DNA from: Edaphobacter aggregans DSM 19364
GTDB lineage: Bacteria > Acidobacteriota > Terriglobia > Terriglobales > Acidobacteriaceae
NCBI RefSeq assembly: GCF_000745965.1
Contig: NZ_JQKI01000013.1
Location: 1 to 64,000 of the forward strand
Length of the DNA: 64,000 nt
Reading direction: 5' to 3'
Made by a program: the position numbers and the translations under genes. Position 1 is the stretch's first letter. Every line of letters starts with the position of its first letter. The notes beneath the pieces are model-generated. The model made no database searches. It was given only the letters and a program-made list of their open reading frames with translations, and was not told where the DNA came from. Below are positions 55,171 through 64,000 of this stretch, in pieces.

Positions 55171-56367
55171 CTAGCCAAGCTTTCGAAGGTACTCCCGCAT
55201 CCGCCTAACGCCCTCATCCACCACGTCATGCGATACAGCATACGACAACCGTATGTGCTCCGCCGTCCCAAACGCCTCGCCCGGAACCACCACCACATGC
55301 GCCTCGCTCAGCAGCTTCGCCGCAAGGTCCGTCGCCGACGTCACCCCGCCCTTGCCGATAAAGTTCTTCACGTTCGGATACACATAGAACGCACCCTCCG
55401 GCACCGTGCACGTCAGCCCCGGAATCGTCTTGAAGCCCTCAAGAATCCGGTCGCGCAGCTTGATGTAGTCCGCCCTCATCTCCGCCACGCACTCCTGCGA
55501 TCCGCTCACCGCCGCAATCGAAGCCCGCTGCACCATGCTCGCCGTGTTCGACGTCGACTGCGACTGCAGCTTGCTCATCGCCGCAATAATCGCCTTCGGC
55601 CCCAGAGCATACCCCGCGCGCCAGCCCGTCATCGCGTACGTCTTCGACAGCGAGCCCAGCACCACAACATGCTCCTTGCAGTCCAGAAAGCTTCCGCCGC
55701 TCACAATGTTGCCCGTGAAGTTCAGATACACATAGCACTCATCCAGCAGCACAAAGATGTCGCGCTTGTGCCCCAGCCGGACGATCGCCTCCAGGTCCTT
55801 CGGCGAGACCACCGCGCCCGAAGGGTTCGACGGCGTGTTCAGAATGATCGCCTTCGTCTTCGGCGTAATCGCGTCTTCGATCATCTTCGCCGTCACGCGG
55901 AAGTTCTCCGCCTCGCTCGTCTGCAGGATCACCGGCGTGCCGCCCGCATACTGAATGATGTCCTTGAACGACACCCAGTACGGCGCCGGCAGAATCACCT
56001 CATCGCCGTGGTCCACCAGCACCTGAATCGCGTTGAACAGCGCCAGTTTGCCGCCCGTCGTAAACACGCACTCCTCCGGCGTGTACTGCGAGCCAAAGTC
56101 CGCCGAGTGGCGATCCACAATCGCCTTGCGAATCTCCGGCGTTCCCGCGACGTTCGTGTACCGTGTGAAGTTCTTCTCGATGGCCTCAATCGCCGCGTCC
56201 TTAATGTGCCGCGGAGTGTTGAAGTGCGGCTCGCCTGCGCCAAAGTCCGCCAGGTTCACACCCTCAGACTTCAGCTTCAAAGCCGCCGCCGTAATCGCCA
56301 TCGTCGCCGAAACTTCAATGCGGCCGATCCGGTCCGCAAAAACCTTGGTAGCAGTCGCTGTGCTCAT
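55171..56367 (-). CDS. Class I/II PLP aminotransferase (aspartate aminotransferase type)
   Basis: The 398-aa product has the Schiff-base lysine in LGSLSKTYAMTGWRAGY, NTPSNPSGAV, LDECYVYLNF, GEPHFNTPRHI and a C-terminal RLSYAV arginine motif for the substrate carboxylate. It belongs to the thermophilic-type aspartate/prephenate aminotransferase group (subgroup 1-gamma); which amino acid it prefers cannot be read. It is a single gene with no clear operon partner. Confidence 0.9.
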   Translation of the reverse strand: MSTATATKVFADRIGRIEVSATMAITAAALKLKSEGVNLADFGAGEPHFNTPRHIKDAAIEAIEKNFTRYTNVAGTPEIRKAIVDRHSADFGSQYTPEECVFTTGGKLALFNAIQVLVDHGDEVILPAPYWVSFKDIIQYAGGTPVILQTSEAENFRVTAKMIEDAITPKTKAIILNTPSNPSGAVVSPKDLEAIVRLGHKRDIFVLLDECYVYLNFTGNIVSGGSFLDCKEHVVVLGSLSKTYAMTGWRAGYALGPKAIIAAMSKLQSQSTSNTASMVQRASIAAVSGSQECVAEMRADYIKLRDRILEGFKTIPGLTCTVPEGAFYVYPNVKNFIGKGGVTSATDLAAKLLSEAHVVVVPGEAFGTAEHIRLSYAVSHDVVDEGVRRMREYLRKLG

Positions 56368-56525
56368 ACCTCTAGTGTGTCAGATTTGTCCACCAAGCGA
56401 AAGCAGGCCTTATTTCTCAGGAAATAGCTCACTGGCCGTCTACCAGCCATCGGCGTCAACAAGCCATAAACATCCCCGAACTACCTCACGATGATGTAAT
56501 AGCCTTCCATAGTTCAGGAGACCTC

Positions 56526-57452
56526 ATGAAGCGAATCCTTCCAGTCGCCACACTCCTCTGCACGCTCGCCACACCATTCGCCCACGCTCAGGTCAAAACA
56601 ACCCGCGACCAGATCCTCTTCTACACCTCCGACTGGCACGGCGAGCGCTTCCCCGACGGCCGCCCCAAGCTCCCCGACTCCCTCCTCACCCGCGCCCTCT
56701 CGGTCTCCATCGAAGACCTCTGGGACTTCCTCCGCGAGCATAAGTACAACAACCAGTTCGAGGGAAACTGGCAGGCCCTCCACCCCGACCAGCCCTTCGC
56801 CGGACGCGCCCTCACCGCCCAGTACATGCCCTCGCGCCCTGACATGGACCGCGCCATCACCGCCGAAGGCAAAACCGAGCACCGCCAGAGCTTCAACAAC
56901 AGCTGGCCCATCAACGACCTCCAGCAGGGCGATGTATACGTCGCCGACGGCAACGGCAAGATCTTCGAAGGCACCCTCATCGGCTCCAACCTCGGCTCAG
57001 GAATCGCCGCCCACACCCACTCCGGCTTCGTCTTCGACGCCGGCATCCGCGACGCCGAAGAGAACCGCGAGGTCCCCAACCTCAACGGCCTCTACCGCGG
57101 CTACGACCCCTCCTACCTCATCGGAATGACCCTCACTGCCATCAACGCCCCCATCCGCATCGGCCACGCCACCGTCCTCCCCGGCGACCTCGTCCTCGCC
57201 AAGCACGACGGAGTCGTCTTCATCCCCGCCATCCTCGCCGAAGCAGCCATCGCCTCCGCCGAGTTCACCAAACTCCAGGACGCCTTCAACTTCGAGCTCA
57301 ACCGCTCCGGCCAGAACAAGGGCGAGTTCGAAGGCGGCTGGACCCCCGCCAAGTACGACGCCTTCACCAGATGGATCGACGCCCACCCCGACAAACTAAA
57401 AATGCCCCGCAGCGAGTTCGAGGCCCTGCTCAAACAGCACCGCTACGAGTAG
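56526..57452 (+). CDS. Exported RraA/HMG-aldolase-fold protein
   Basis: The 308-aa product has a signal peptide (1-21, AHAQ) and an RraA-like domain: GDVYVADGNGKIFEGTLIGS, GIAAHTHSGFVFDAGIRD with the conserved Arg175 and Asp176, then IGHATVLPGDLVLAKHDGVV. Cytoplasmic relatives are 4-hydroxy-4-methyl-2-oxoglutarate aldolases or RNase E inhibitors; an exported version is unexpected and its role is unknown. The C-terminal ~80 residues are extra. CAGGAG precedes the ATG. A short GCCGGG-CCAT-CCCGGC hairpin follows the stop. Confidence 0.8.
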   Translation: MKRILPVATLLCTLATPFAHAQVKTTRDQILFYTSDWHGERFPDGRPKLPDSLLTRALSVSIEDLWDFLREHKYNNQFEGNWQALHPDQPFAGRALTAQYMPSRPDMDRAITAEGKTEHRQSFNNSWPINDLQQGDVYVADGNGKIFEGTLIGSNLGSGIAAHTHSGFVFDAGIRDAEENREVPNLNGLYRGYDPSYLIGMTLTAINAPIRIGHATVLPGDLVLAKHDGVVFIPAILAEAAIASAEFTKLQDAFNFELNRSGQNKGEFEGGWTPAKYDAFTRWIDAHPDKLKMPRSEFEALLKQHRYE

Positions 57453-57483
57453 CCGGGCCATCCCGGCACCTTCACTAGGAAGG

Positions 57484-57560
57484 CGTCATTCCGAGCGGAG
57501 CGCGCAGCGCGAAGTCGAGAGCTTGCCCTGAGCGAAGTCGAATGGGAACCCCTGTATTTT
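57484..57560. repeat. Dispersed CGTCATTCCGAGCG repeat, copy 4
   Basis: CGTCATTCCGAGCGGAGCG is followed by GCGAAGTCGAGAGCTTGCCCT and GAGCGAAGTCGAATGGGAACC, matching the inner part of the 12.8 kb cluster. It lies in the 270-base gap before the amine oxidase, whose other feature is CCCCGGGG followed by TAATTA (57651-57656), a possible -10. Confidence 0.75.
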
Positions 57561-57722
57561 GCCCGAAGCGCCGCCATCTCTCGTCGAATACCGCCGATCT
57601 CTACGTGCCCCCACACAAAATCTCTACCCAACCATGACACCCCGGGGACATAATTAACCTTCCACTCTTCCATGCCGAAGAAGGGCCCCTCAAAAAATCA
57701 CCACCCGTACGGAGCACACACC

Positions 57723-59330
57723 ATGAGCTTCACTCGGCGCGCTTTCATCCAGCGCATGGCCCAGATCGGCGGATACTCCGCTGCCTTCTCGGCAATGCAG
57801 GCACTCGGCCTCCTCCCCGCTGCCATCGCCTCCACTCTCCCGCAGCTTCCCTCCGACTTCGGCAAAGGCAAAAAGGTCGTCATCCTCGGCGGCGGAATCG
57901 CCGGCCTCACCTCCGCTTACGAGCTCCGCAAAGCCGGCTTCGACTGCACCATCCTCGAGGCCCGCTCGCGCCCCGGCGGCCGCTGCTGGACCGTCCGCAA
58001 CGGCTCCAAGGTCGAGCTCACCGACGGCACCACACAGGAGTGCAACTGGCAGAGCGGATACCTCAACCCCGGCCCCGCCCGCATCCCCTCCATCCACACC
58101 AACCTCCTCGGTTACTGCCAGGAACTTGGCGTTCCCCTCGAGGTCGAAGTCAACACCTCCCGTTCCGCCCTCATGCAGTCCCCCGCCGTCGAAGGCGGCA
58201 AACCCATCCAGCAGCGCCAGGTCGTGCACGATACCCGCGGCTACCTCGCCGAGCTCCTAACCAAGGCCATCAATAAGCACACCCTCGACGACGAGCTCTC
58301 CAAAGAGGACCTCTCCCTCCTCCGCGACTTCCTCTCCACCTTCGGCGACCTCAACCGCGACGGCAAGTACACCGGAACCATGCGCGCCGGCTTCGTCACC
58401 CCGCGCGGCGCAGGCCTCGCCCAGTACGTCATCCACAAGCCCCTGCCCTTCCACGATCTCCTCGCCGCCGACTTCACCTACGGCGAGTTCTACGAGGAGC
58501 AGATCGACTGGCAGGCCACCATGTTCCAGCCCATCGGCGGCATGGATCGCATCCCCTATGCCTTCGCCAAATCCCTCGAGCCGCTGATCCACTACAACTG
58601 CGTCGTCAGCGAGATCACCACCAGCGACAACAACGTCACCGTCGCCTACGACAAAGGCGGCGAAGGCCATGACAAGTCCGCAAAGACCATCACCGCCGAC
58701 TTCTGCATCTGCACCATGCCCATCTCCGTTCTCTGCAACACAAAAAACAACTTCTCCCCAGCGACGAAGCAGGCCTTCATCGGCATGCCCATGACCGCTC
58801 TCTTCAAGATCGCCTGGGAGTCCCCACGCTTCTGGGAGAAGGAGAACAATATCTACGGCGGAATCTCCTTCCTCAACGACGACAAGATCAACCTCGTCTG
58901 GTACCCCACCGACAAGCTCTTCTCCCCCACCGGAGTCCTCGTCGCCGGCTTCGGCTCCGAGCGCGAAGACACCTCCGGCGGCGCCATGGGCGGAGCCTTC
59001 ATCGGCAAGCCCACTCCCTTCGGAGCCCTGCGCACCGTCGAAGCCAAGTTCGAAGCCTCGCGCTCCGCCGTCGAGAAGCTTCACCCCGGCAAGTCTCAGC
59101 TCCTCGCCAAACCCATCTTCGTCCCCTGGAGCAGGGTTCCTTACTCGCTGGGCTGCTTCGCCAACATCTACCTCCCCAGCAGTCAGGCCCCCTACGCGCA
59201 ACTCGACGAGCCGCAGGGCCGCACTTACTTCGCCGGAGACTACATCTCGCACCTCGTAGGCTGGCAGGAAGGAGCCATCCTCTCCGCCCACCACGCCATC
59301 GAACGCATCGCCAAACAGATCCAGGCCTAG
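57723..59330 (+). CDS. Tat-exported flavin monoamine oxidase family protein
   Basis: The 535-aa product begins MSFTRRAFIQRM, a twin-arginine signal. Then comes the FAD dinucleotide motif VVILGGGIAGLTSAYELRKAG (about 54-74), ILEARSRPGGRCWTV, and the C-terminal FAD contact YFAGDYISHLVGWQEGAILS. It should oxidise an amine or amino acid outside the cytoplasm. An upstream in-frame ATG (57672) would bury the Tat signal, so 57723 is preferred. The exported RraA-like gene precedes it on the same strand. Confidence 0.88.
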   Translation: MSFTRRAFIQRMAQIGGYSAAFSAMQALGLLPAAIASTLPQLPSDFGKGKKVVILGGGIAGLTSAYELRKAGFDCTILEARSRPGGRCWTVRNGSKVELTDGTTQECNWQSGYLNPGPARIPSIHTNLLGYCQELGVPLEVEVNTSRSALMQSPAVEGGKPIQQRQVVHDTRGYLAELLTKAINKHTLDDELSKEDLSLLRDFLSTFGDLNRDGKYTGTMRAGFVTPRGAGLAQYVIHKPLPFHDLLAADFTYGEFYEEQIDWQATMFQPIGGMDRIPYAFAKSLEPLIHYNCVVSEITTSDNNVTVAYDKGGEGHDKSAKTITADFCICTMPISVLCNTKNNFSPATKQAFIGMPMTALFKIAWESPRFWEKENNIYGGISFLNDDKINLVWYPTDKLFSPTGVLVAGFGSEREDTSGGAMGGAFIGKPTPFGALRTVEAKFEASRSAVEKLHPGKSQLLAKPIFVPWSRVPYSLGCFANIYLPSSQAPYAQLDEPQGRTYFAGDYISHLVGWQEGAILSAHHAIERIAKQIQA

Positions 59331-59391
59331 GCTGTATCGACATTAAGCGAATCGACTAAGCTAATTGCTTCAAGCTCGGTTTATGTAGGAA

Positions 59392-59460
59392 GTGTCATCC
59401 TGAGCGGAGCCTATCGCGGTTCTATCGCGATTGGCTTAGTCGAAGGACCTGCGTTTGCTC
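59392..59460. repeat. Dispersed GTGTCATCCTGAGCGGAGC repeat, copy 5
   Basis: GTGTCATCCTGAGCGGAGC and TCGAAGGACCTGCGTTTGCT form the two ends of the repeat. In between there is an extra insert with two ATCGCG units. The repeat overlaps the last codons of the LssY-like gene on the minus strand. Confidence 0.7.
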
Positions 59461-60928
59461 GTTCCGCCAACAACCCCTGGCGCTGCACCGCCGGCCTGCG
59501 CAGTGCCGTCACCGTCATGCGTCCCACGTCGTAGACGCCATAGATCACATTGGCGCGCACGATGTCGTTGCGGAACGTAAGAATCTGCCGCCGGAAAAAC
59601 CGGAAGACATGGTTGCTCGGCCTGTAGCTTCCGCTCGCCTTTGAGCTCAGCGGCAACTCCGTAGCCGTGCACGGCTGCAACCGAACCACAGCCACCGAGC
59701 CGTCCGTATGCATCGGATCGCCGACAGCGTTATGCGTCTCCGTCGGCACATCAGGCCGCGGCACAGAGCTCACCGAGCGCACACACCCCGCAAAGCCCAG
59801 ATCGCGAATGATCATCGCCCGCTCCTCGTCGATCGCAGGCGCAATATGGTGCACAAAGCTCATGTGCTTCAACGCCAGCGCCGCCCCAGTATCGCGCGTC
59901 GACGAGCTCACCCACACCGCCTCGCCGCTCTCCGCCGGCACCCACTTCCATATGCGAAGATGATCGCGGCGGTCATAGCTGTTCAGGCTCTTCTGCAAGC
60001 TCATATCCTGAGGCCTGCCGTTCAGATAGAACGTCATCATCGGCTGTCGCGCGTAGCCGCTGTTATTCAGCAGCGCATACAGGCTCTTCATCGCCGTATG
60101 CCTCGACACAGGATCGGCATCGTCCCATCCCGCCGCACGAAACGCCGACCTCACCGCATCCTCCGGCCCCAGAAAAACCACGTTGATCAGATCCGCGTCC
60201 ACATTCTTGCTCGTGGAAACGCGTGAAGGAAGCCCGCTCACCAGCCGTTCCAGCCGTTCCGACTCCTCCTTCACCACCGGCGAAGACTCACGCACCACCG
60301 CTGAAGGCTCACGCTCGCTGCTCGTTGCAATTGGCGGAACCGAGATCTCACTCGTCGTCCGCAGTCGAATATCCGTACCAACCGGATAGTAGATCTCAGG
60401 CTCCGGAAAGATCGGAAACACCGCCTTGTACGCGATCAGCACCGGATCCGAGTAAGGATTCCACGTCGGCAGATGGATCAACCGGCTGTTGATGCGCCCC
60501 TGAAACGTATCCGAGCTCCGTATCCCCTGGATCACTCCCTTGCGCACCAGCTCCCGTGCATTCTCCACCTCTTCCACCCGCGCCGTAAACTCGACCGGCA
60601 CACCGGAGCCGCTGTCACCGCGTTCGAACTCCAGCTCCAACGCCGCCGTCTCGTGCCGAATCCCCAACCCAACCTTGCGCTTGCTCCGAACCACTCCATC
60701 CACGCCCGAGCCCATCGGTAACACGACTTCGTTCTCGCACACCAAGTCTCGCGTCACCACCGCATGAACCTGGTCCCCTGCCTTCGCCGTATACGTCGAG
60801 ACCGGAGCCGTCAGCCGCACCCACAGCGTCTGTCCTGCCGGAAGCTGATCGCACGCAAAAGCCACCCGCGCAGCACACACCATCCACAACCATACGAGCC
60901 CACGTCTTTGGCAGAACATGGTTCTCAT
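59411..60928 (-). CDS. Exported LssY C-terminal-domain protein
   Basis: The 505-aa product has a signal peptide (about 1-25, ending in AFAC, possibly a lipoprotein-type site). The N-terminal domain resembles a barrel (TAPVSTYTAKAGDQVHAVVT). A C-terminal LssY-like domain follows (DLINVVFLGPEDAVRSAF, MMTFYLNGRPQDMSLQKS, RDHLRIWKW, FVHHIAPAIDEERAMIIRDL). LssY is named from a Legionella secretion locus; its biochemical role is unclear. The last ~17 residues are encoded by a dispersed repeat. The frame could start eight codons earlier at 60952. Confidence 0.78.
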   Translation of the reverse strand: MRTMFCQRRGLVWLWMVCAARVAFACDQLPAGQTLWVRLTAPVSTYTAKAGDQVHAVVTRDLVCENEVVLPMGSGVDGVVRSKRKVGLGIRHETAALELEFERGDSGSGVPVEFTARVEEVENARELVRKGVIQGIRSSDTFQGRINSRLIHLPTWNPYSDPVLIAYKAVFPIFPEPEIYYPVGTDIRLRTTSEISVPPIATSSEREPSAVVRESSPVVKEESERLERLVSGLPSRVSTSKNVDADLINVVFLGPEDAVRSAFRAAGWDDADPVSRHTAMKSLYALLNNSGYARQPMMTFYLNGRPQDMSLQKSLNSYDRRDHLRIWKWVPAESGEAVWVSSSTRDTGAALALKHMSFVHHIAPAIDEERAMIIRDLGFAGCVRSVSSVPRPDVPTETHNAVGDPMHTDGSVAVVRLQPCTATELPLSSKASGSYRPSNHVFRFFRRQILTFRNDIVRANVIYGVYDVGRMTVTALRRPAVQRQGLLAERANAGPSTKPIAIEPR

Positions 60929-61034
60929 CACAGAGGGGGACGATCCCTGCACCTAACAATAGCAAACGGTCAGGCCCTCTTCGCACCAATCTCGCACCAG
61001 ATGTAACAAAATCAAGTACAACCTTCCCACATCC

Positions 61035-62276
61035 CTACCGCCCACGCCGCTTCAGCCGAGGCTCACACACATCCGAAAACGGATTCACCAGAAACGTCCC
61101 CGGCATCCCCGATACAATCACCGTCCCATCCGCATTGAAGTGCGCCGACCGATACTCCCCATCCGGAAGATCGTTCAGCCTTCTCCAACTCTGCCCGCTG
61201 TCCTCGCTCACGTACACGCCCGTGATCGCGGTCACCACCAACCTCTGCGGCCGCCGCGCATCCACCTCAATCCCATACGCCCGAATGTTCGACCCCGCCT
61301 CATCCGACATCCGATGCAGCAGAAACTTCGCATTCGTCACTCGCCTCACCATCCCCGGCCCCACTGGGTTATACACTCCCCAGCACGCCGCCAGGTGCAG
61401 CCCGCCCACCACCGTCATCCCATGGATCGCCGAGTCCGGCCCCACCCCATCCACTCTGCTCCATCCCATCGTGCGAAGGTTCAGCAAAAATACCTGGTCT
61501 CCCGTCCCCAAATATAGAAAGCGCGGCTGCGCATTCTTCGGATCGTCAAACTGCGCCGTCAGCAGATCCATCTCCGTCGGCAGATTCCCAATCTGCCCAT
61601 CCTCAATCCACGACCCATCCGCCCCTCTGCGATACCGAAACAGCAGCGGCGACCGGTCGAAGTACCCATACCCGATAATCAGCCGGCTCTCATCCGCCGT
61701 CATCTCCACCACATTCGCCCTCACCGGCTCCCCCGGCTTCTTTGTAATCTGCACCTTCGGTGGAGTATCCGGAACCACAGGCCCCGCAATGGGCTTCACC
61801 ATCGCGTTCCCGCTCGGCTGCGGAAACACCTGGAACGCCCCCCGCTGCGTCGTGATCACAAAATACTTCCCACCCGGGGCCACAATAAAACCATTCCTCA
61901 GCCCCTCCCCAATCCTCGCATCGAAGTACCTCGAGTCCACCCGCGCCACCTGCGTCCACATCGCGCCGCCATCCTCCGACCGCGAGATATACATCGCCCT
62001 GCTCGCAGCCGGAACCGCCTCACTCAGATCCGCCGTCAGCCCCCACACCACGTCCCCATCGCCCGCCATCGCCTCGATAAAATCCCCCGCATACCCATGG
62101 CTCCCCGGGAGGCTCGTCACCCGGTGAACACGACAGCTCTCCAGGTCTCTCCTCGCGCCATCGTCCGATCCCGCACCACCTTGACCCCACGCCCCCATCG
62201 TGGCCGCGACAACGCACACAACCAGCGCCAGCCTCTTCCACCCGACACCCCCGCGACCAATGTGCATGACTGCCAT
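61035..62276 (-). CDS. Exported BNR/sialidase-like propeller protein
   Basis: The 413-aa product has a signal peptide (about 10-32, ending GAWGQ) and beta-propeller-like repeats with Asp-box motifs: SRSEDGGAMWTQV and VSEDSGQSWRRLND. Other blades are less regular (FLYLGTGDQVFLLNLR). No enzymatic residues can be assigned, so it may be a binding protein rather than a sialidase. Several N-terminal Met residues are possible (62306, 62276, 62267). It lies 106 bases after the LssY-like gene start and may share its transcript. Confidence 0.7.
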   Translation of the reverse strand: MAVMHIGRGGVGWKRLALVVCVVAATMGAWGQGGAGSDDGARRDLESCRVHRVTSLPGSHGYAGDFIEAMAGDGDVVWGLTADLSEAVPAASRAMYISRSEDGGAMWTQVARVDSRYFDARIGEGLRNGFIVAPGGKYFVITTQRGAFQVFPQPSGNAMVKPIAGPVVPDTPPKVQITKKPGEPVRANVVEMTADESRLIIGYGYFDRSPLLFRYRRGADGSWIEDGQIGNLPTEMDLLTAQFDDPKNAQPRFLYLGTGDQVFLLNLRTMGWSRVDGVGPDSAIHGMTVVGGLHLAACWGVYNPVGPGMVRRVTNAKFLLHRMSDEAGSNIRAYGIEVDARRPQRLVVTAITGVYVSEDSGQSWRRLNDLPDGEYRSAHFNADGTVIVSGMPGTFLVNPFSDVCEPRLKRRGR

Positions 62277-62376
62277 GACCGGAACACCCCCACTCCGCTC
62301 GAGCACTCACCTCAAATCTACTGCGATGCGCGTTTATTGCAAGGTTTGCAAATACAGCAGCTCGCTCTACCCCCAC

Positions 62377-63453
62377 CTACGTGCGGACAGAGGAGAAGTC
62401 CGGCAAAAAGAAAAAGACAATCGCCAGGATGACATAGACGGCCAACAACTGCACTCCTTCAAGCCAGTTTGTCTCTCCGTCCGACGCAACCTGGCCCGTG
62501 ATCAGGATCGAAAGAAAGATCGCCAATACCTCCGCAGGAGTGAATGCGAGGTCCATCGGTTGCGGCCCGATAAAGCGACTCAAAATCACAAGCAGCGGTG
62601 CTACGAGCAACGCGATTTGAATGCTGCTTCCCACCGCGATGCCGAACGATAGCTCCATCTTGTCTTTCATTGCTGCGAACACCGCAGTGCTATGCTCCGC
62701 CGCATTGCCAATGATGGCCACGACGATCACGCCGACGAAGACCTGTGTCATTCCAAATGCAGCGGCAGCCTGCTGTACCGATCCAACTAAAATCTCGCTG
62801 ATCCACGCAATCAGCGCCGTAGCGACAGCCAGCGTAATCACGGATCGGACCAGACTGACGGGCTTTTCCTCGTGCTCCGTCGAGTCCGCACCTCCACCCT
62901 GAAATAAAGACTTGTGCGTGTAAAGGGAAAAGATCAGGTGCGCCACATACGTCAGAAGAAGAACGATCGCAATGTCGAGGCCCAGCCGGTTCTCCAGTTG
63001 GTGCGGCCCATAGTTTTTCAAATGATGAAAGGCTGCCGGAACGATGAGCCCGACCGCGGCCAGCGTAAGCAGTATCGCCTGTGCACTGGCCGCAGTCGGA
63101 TTGAACCTCTGAGACTTATAGCGCAACCCTCCGGCAAAGGCAGACAACCCAAATACCAGAAGAACATTGCCAATGATCGATCCCGTCAGAGATGCCTTCA
63201 CCACATCGTAAAGGCCCCTCTGCAGAGCGGCGATCGCGATGATCAACTCGGCTGCATTGCCGAACGTTGCGTTCAACAAACCGCCGATCCCCTCCCCTAA
63301 CCGGTGAGCGATCTGCTCTGTCGCACGCCCCAGTATTCCTGCAAGAGGAACAATCGACAGACACGCTGTTATGAAAATGTAGGTGTGGGCCTCTGGCCGA
63401 AGCAGTTCAAGCCCGATCGTGATCGGTACAAAGACAAGCAGCCATTTGAGCAT
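62377..63453 (-). CDS. cax: Calcium/proton exchanger (CaxA family)
   Basis: The 358-aa product has about eleven membrane helices and both CaCA-family repeat motifs: GGLLNATFGNAAELIIAI (about 57-74) and VAIIGNAAEHSTAVFAA (about 240-256). An acidic loop lies between the halves (ADSTEHEEKP). It exports Ca2+ in exchange for H+. Third positions are less C-rich than in neighbouring genes. Confidence 0.92.
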   Translation of the reverse strand: MLKWLLVFVPITIGLELLRPEAHTYIFITACLSIVPLAGILGRATEQIAHRLGEGIGGLLNATFGNAAELIIAIAALQRGLYDVVKASLTGSIIGNVLLVFGLSAFAGGLRYKSQRFNPTAASAQAILLTLAAVGLIVPAAFHHLKNYGPHQLENRLGLDIAIVLLLTYVAHLIFSLYTHKSLFQGGGADSTEHEEKPVSLVRSVITLAVATALIAWISEILVGSVQQAAAAFGMTQVFVGVIVVAIIGNAAEHSTAVFAAMKDKMELSFGIAVGSSIQIALLVAPLLVILSRFIGPQPMDLAFTPAEVLAIFLSILITGQVASDGETNWLEGVQLLAVYVILAIVFFFLPDFSSVRT

Positions 63454-64000
63454 AAAGGTCTACTAAAAATAGCCTCTACCCTCCCGGGATGCAACAAAGC
63501 GGCCCTTGGGACAGCTCAACGTCCCTCAACAATTGAGGCGATCTAACGCCATCAATCGGCTGTCTCACCGGCTTCCGGTTAGCCGACGATGCAGAAGTAA
63601 CGTTGTTGATCAACACCAGCCGTGCCCACCAGTGACACCGGATCACTCGGCTGCATCCATATAGCATCGACTCCAGTAATTCCCCGAGGAAAAACTTCTG
63701 CCCCACCTTGGCTCCATTGACACAGGGTTGTCCCCACCGCTTCCACACCTGCGCCCTCCAGCTAAAACGCCGAGTTCAACTGCGAGTACGCCAGGAAGGG
63801 CACATCCAACAGCGATATTCCATCCATCTCCGGAACCCCGCAACGCATCTTGTGGAGTGCACCCAGACTGAAACACGATCCAGTGGAATCCAACCATCGG
63901 TTTTCTTGAAAGGAGCAATCTAACCTTTGAGGGGCCTATCAACGAACTGCCTTACGGAGATGTCGTGTCTTGGTAAAACTTTTTTGGAGTCTTGCAGCCG
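63454..64000. other. Gene-free end of the window, possible decayed coding remnant on the minus strand
   Basis: These 547 bases have no convincing intact gene. On the minus strand one frame reads a protein-like stretch ending DVPFLAYSQLNSAF-stop, and beyond the TAG continues with VFPRGITGVDAIWMQP and GVDQQRYFCIVG-stop. That could be a gene broken by an in-frame stop, but I do not recognise it. Overlapping frames of 70-100 codons look no better. No RNA gene or repeat seen. Confidence 0.25.

Overview
The window looks like a chromosomal stretch of an acidobacterium, probably family Acidobacteriaceae (Edaphobacter/Granulicella/Terriglobus-like). This is inferred from several signs: high GC with third codon positions dominated by C, FG-GAP/ASPIC-UnbV secreted proteins, a propeller-type sensor kinase, a PEP-CTERM protein, and many gene-flanking repeats of the GTCATYCTGAGCGAAGCGAAG type. 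No rRNA gene is present to settle the taxonomy. There are 54 supported protein-coding genes, counting the edge-truncated transposase, and one tRNA.

Left part (1-12.7 kb): an IS5-family transposase cut by the window edge is followed at once by a complete form I [MoCu] carbon monoxide dehydrogenase operon, coxM-coxS-coxL-coxG-coxD-coxE-coxF, with a good promoter and a perfect inverted repeat in front of coxM. The last gene fuses an XdhC-type maturation domain to a YHS metal-binding domain. The operon has mixed codon use, unlike the strongly C-ending genes that follow. Next come galactarate dehydratase (garD), a membrane-anchored DUF155-like protein and a secreted PHP-domain (CehA-like) hydrolase whose last codons are duplicated downstream.

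Middle left (13-32.8 kb): a redox-looking trio (secreted ASPIC/UnbV protein, pentahaem TPR cytochrome, small cytochrome c) is preceded by a long structured leader. It is followed by a propeller histidine kinase, a NarL-type regulator and a small exported protein in overlapping order. A convergent gene encodes an unusual uroporphyrinogen-III-synthase-like/GAF/ANTAR fusion. Then come an ECF sigma/anti-sigma pair, a lycopene-cyclase-like membrane protein, a GH63 glucosidase, slipin, a SPOR protein, an epimerase and an acyltransferase.

Middle right (33-50.6 kb): a PEP-CTERM protein with a strong terminator, then a long minus-strand run of close or overlapping genes: metallopeptidase, mtnP, PfkB kinase, GT39, MgtC, dapF, ldcA, mpl. 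The last three form a murein salvage and DAP module. Opposite lies a plus-strand operon ygfZ-DUF1844-MBL-ribF, whose end overlaps convergently with a class A penicillin-binding protein. A C-terminal-processing-protease homologue that has lost both catalytic residues comes next, then tRNA-Met.

Right part (50.7-64 kb): surface-sugar genes (kdsB without a normal start codon, HAD phosphatase, phosphohexomutase, mannose-1-phosphate guanylyltransferase), an aspartate-type aminotransferase, an exported RraA-like protein beside a Tat-exported flavin amine oxidase, an LssY-type protein whose C-terminus lies in a dispersed repeat, a BNR-like exported protein and a Ca2+/H+ exchanger. The last 550 bases hold no convincing gene. 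Two copies of a spaced non-coding element (about 13.2 and 33.9 kb) are the most notable unexplained DNA.
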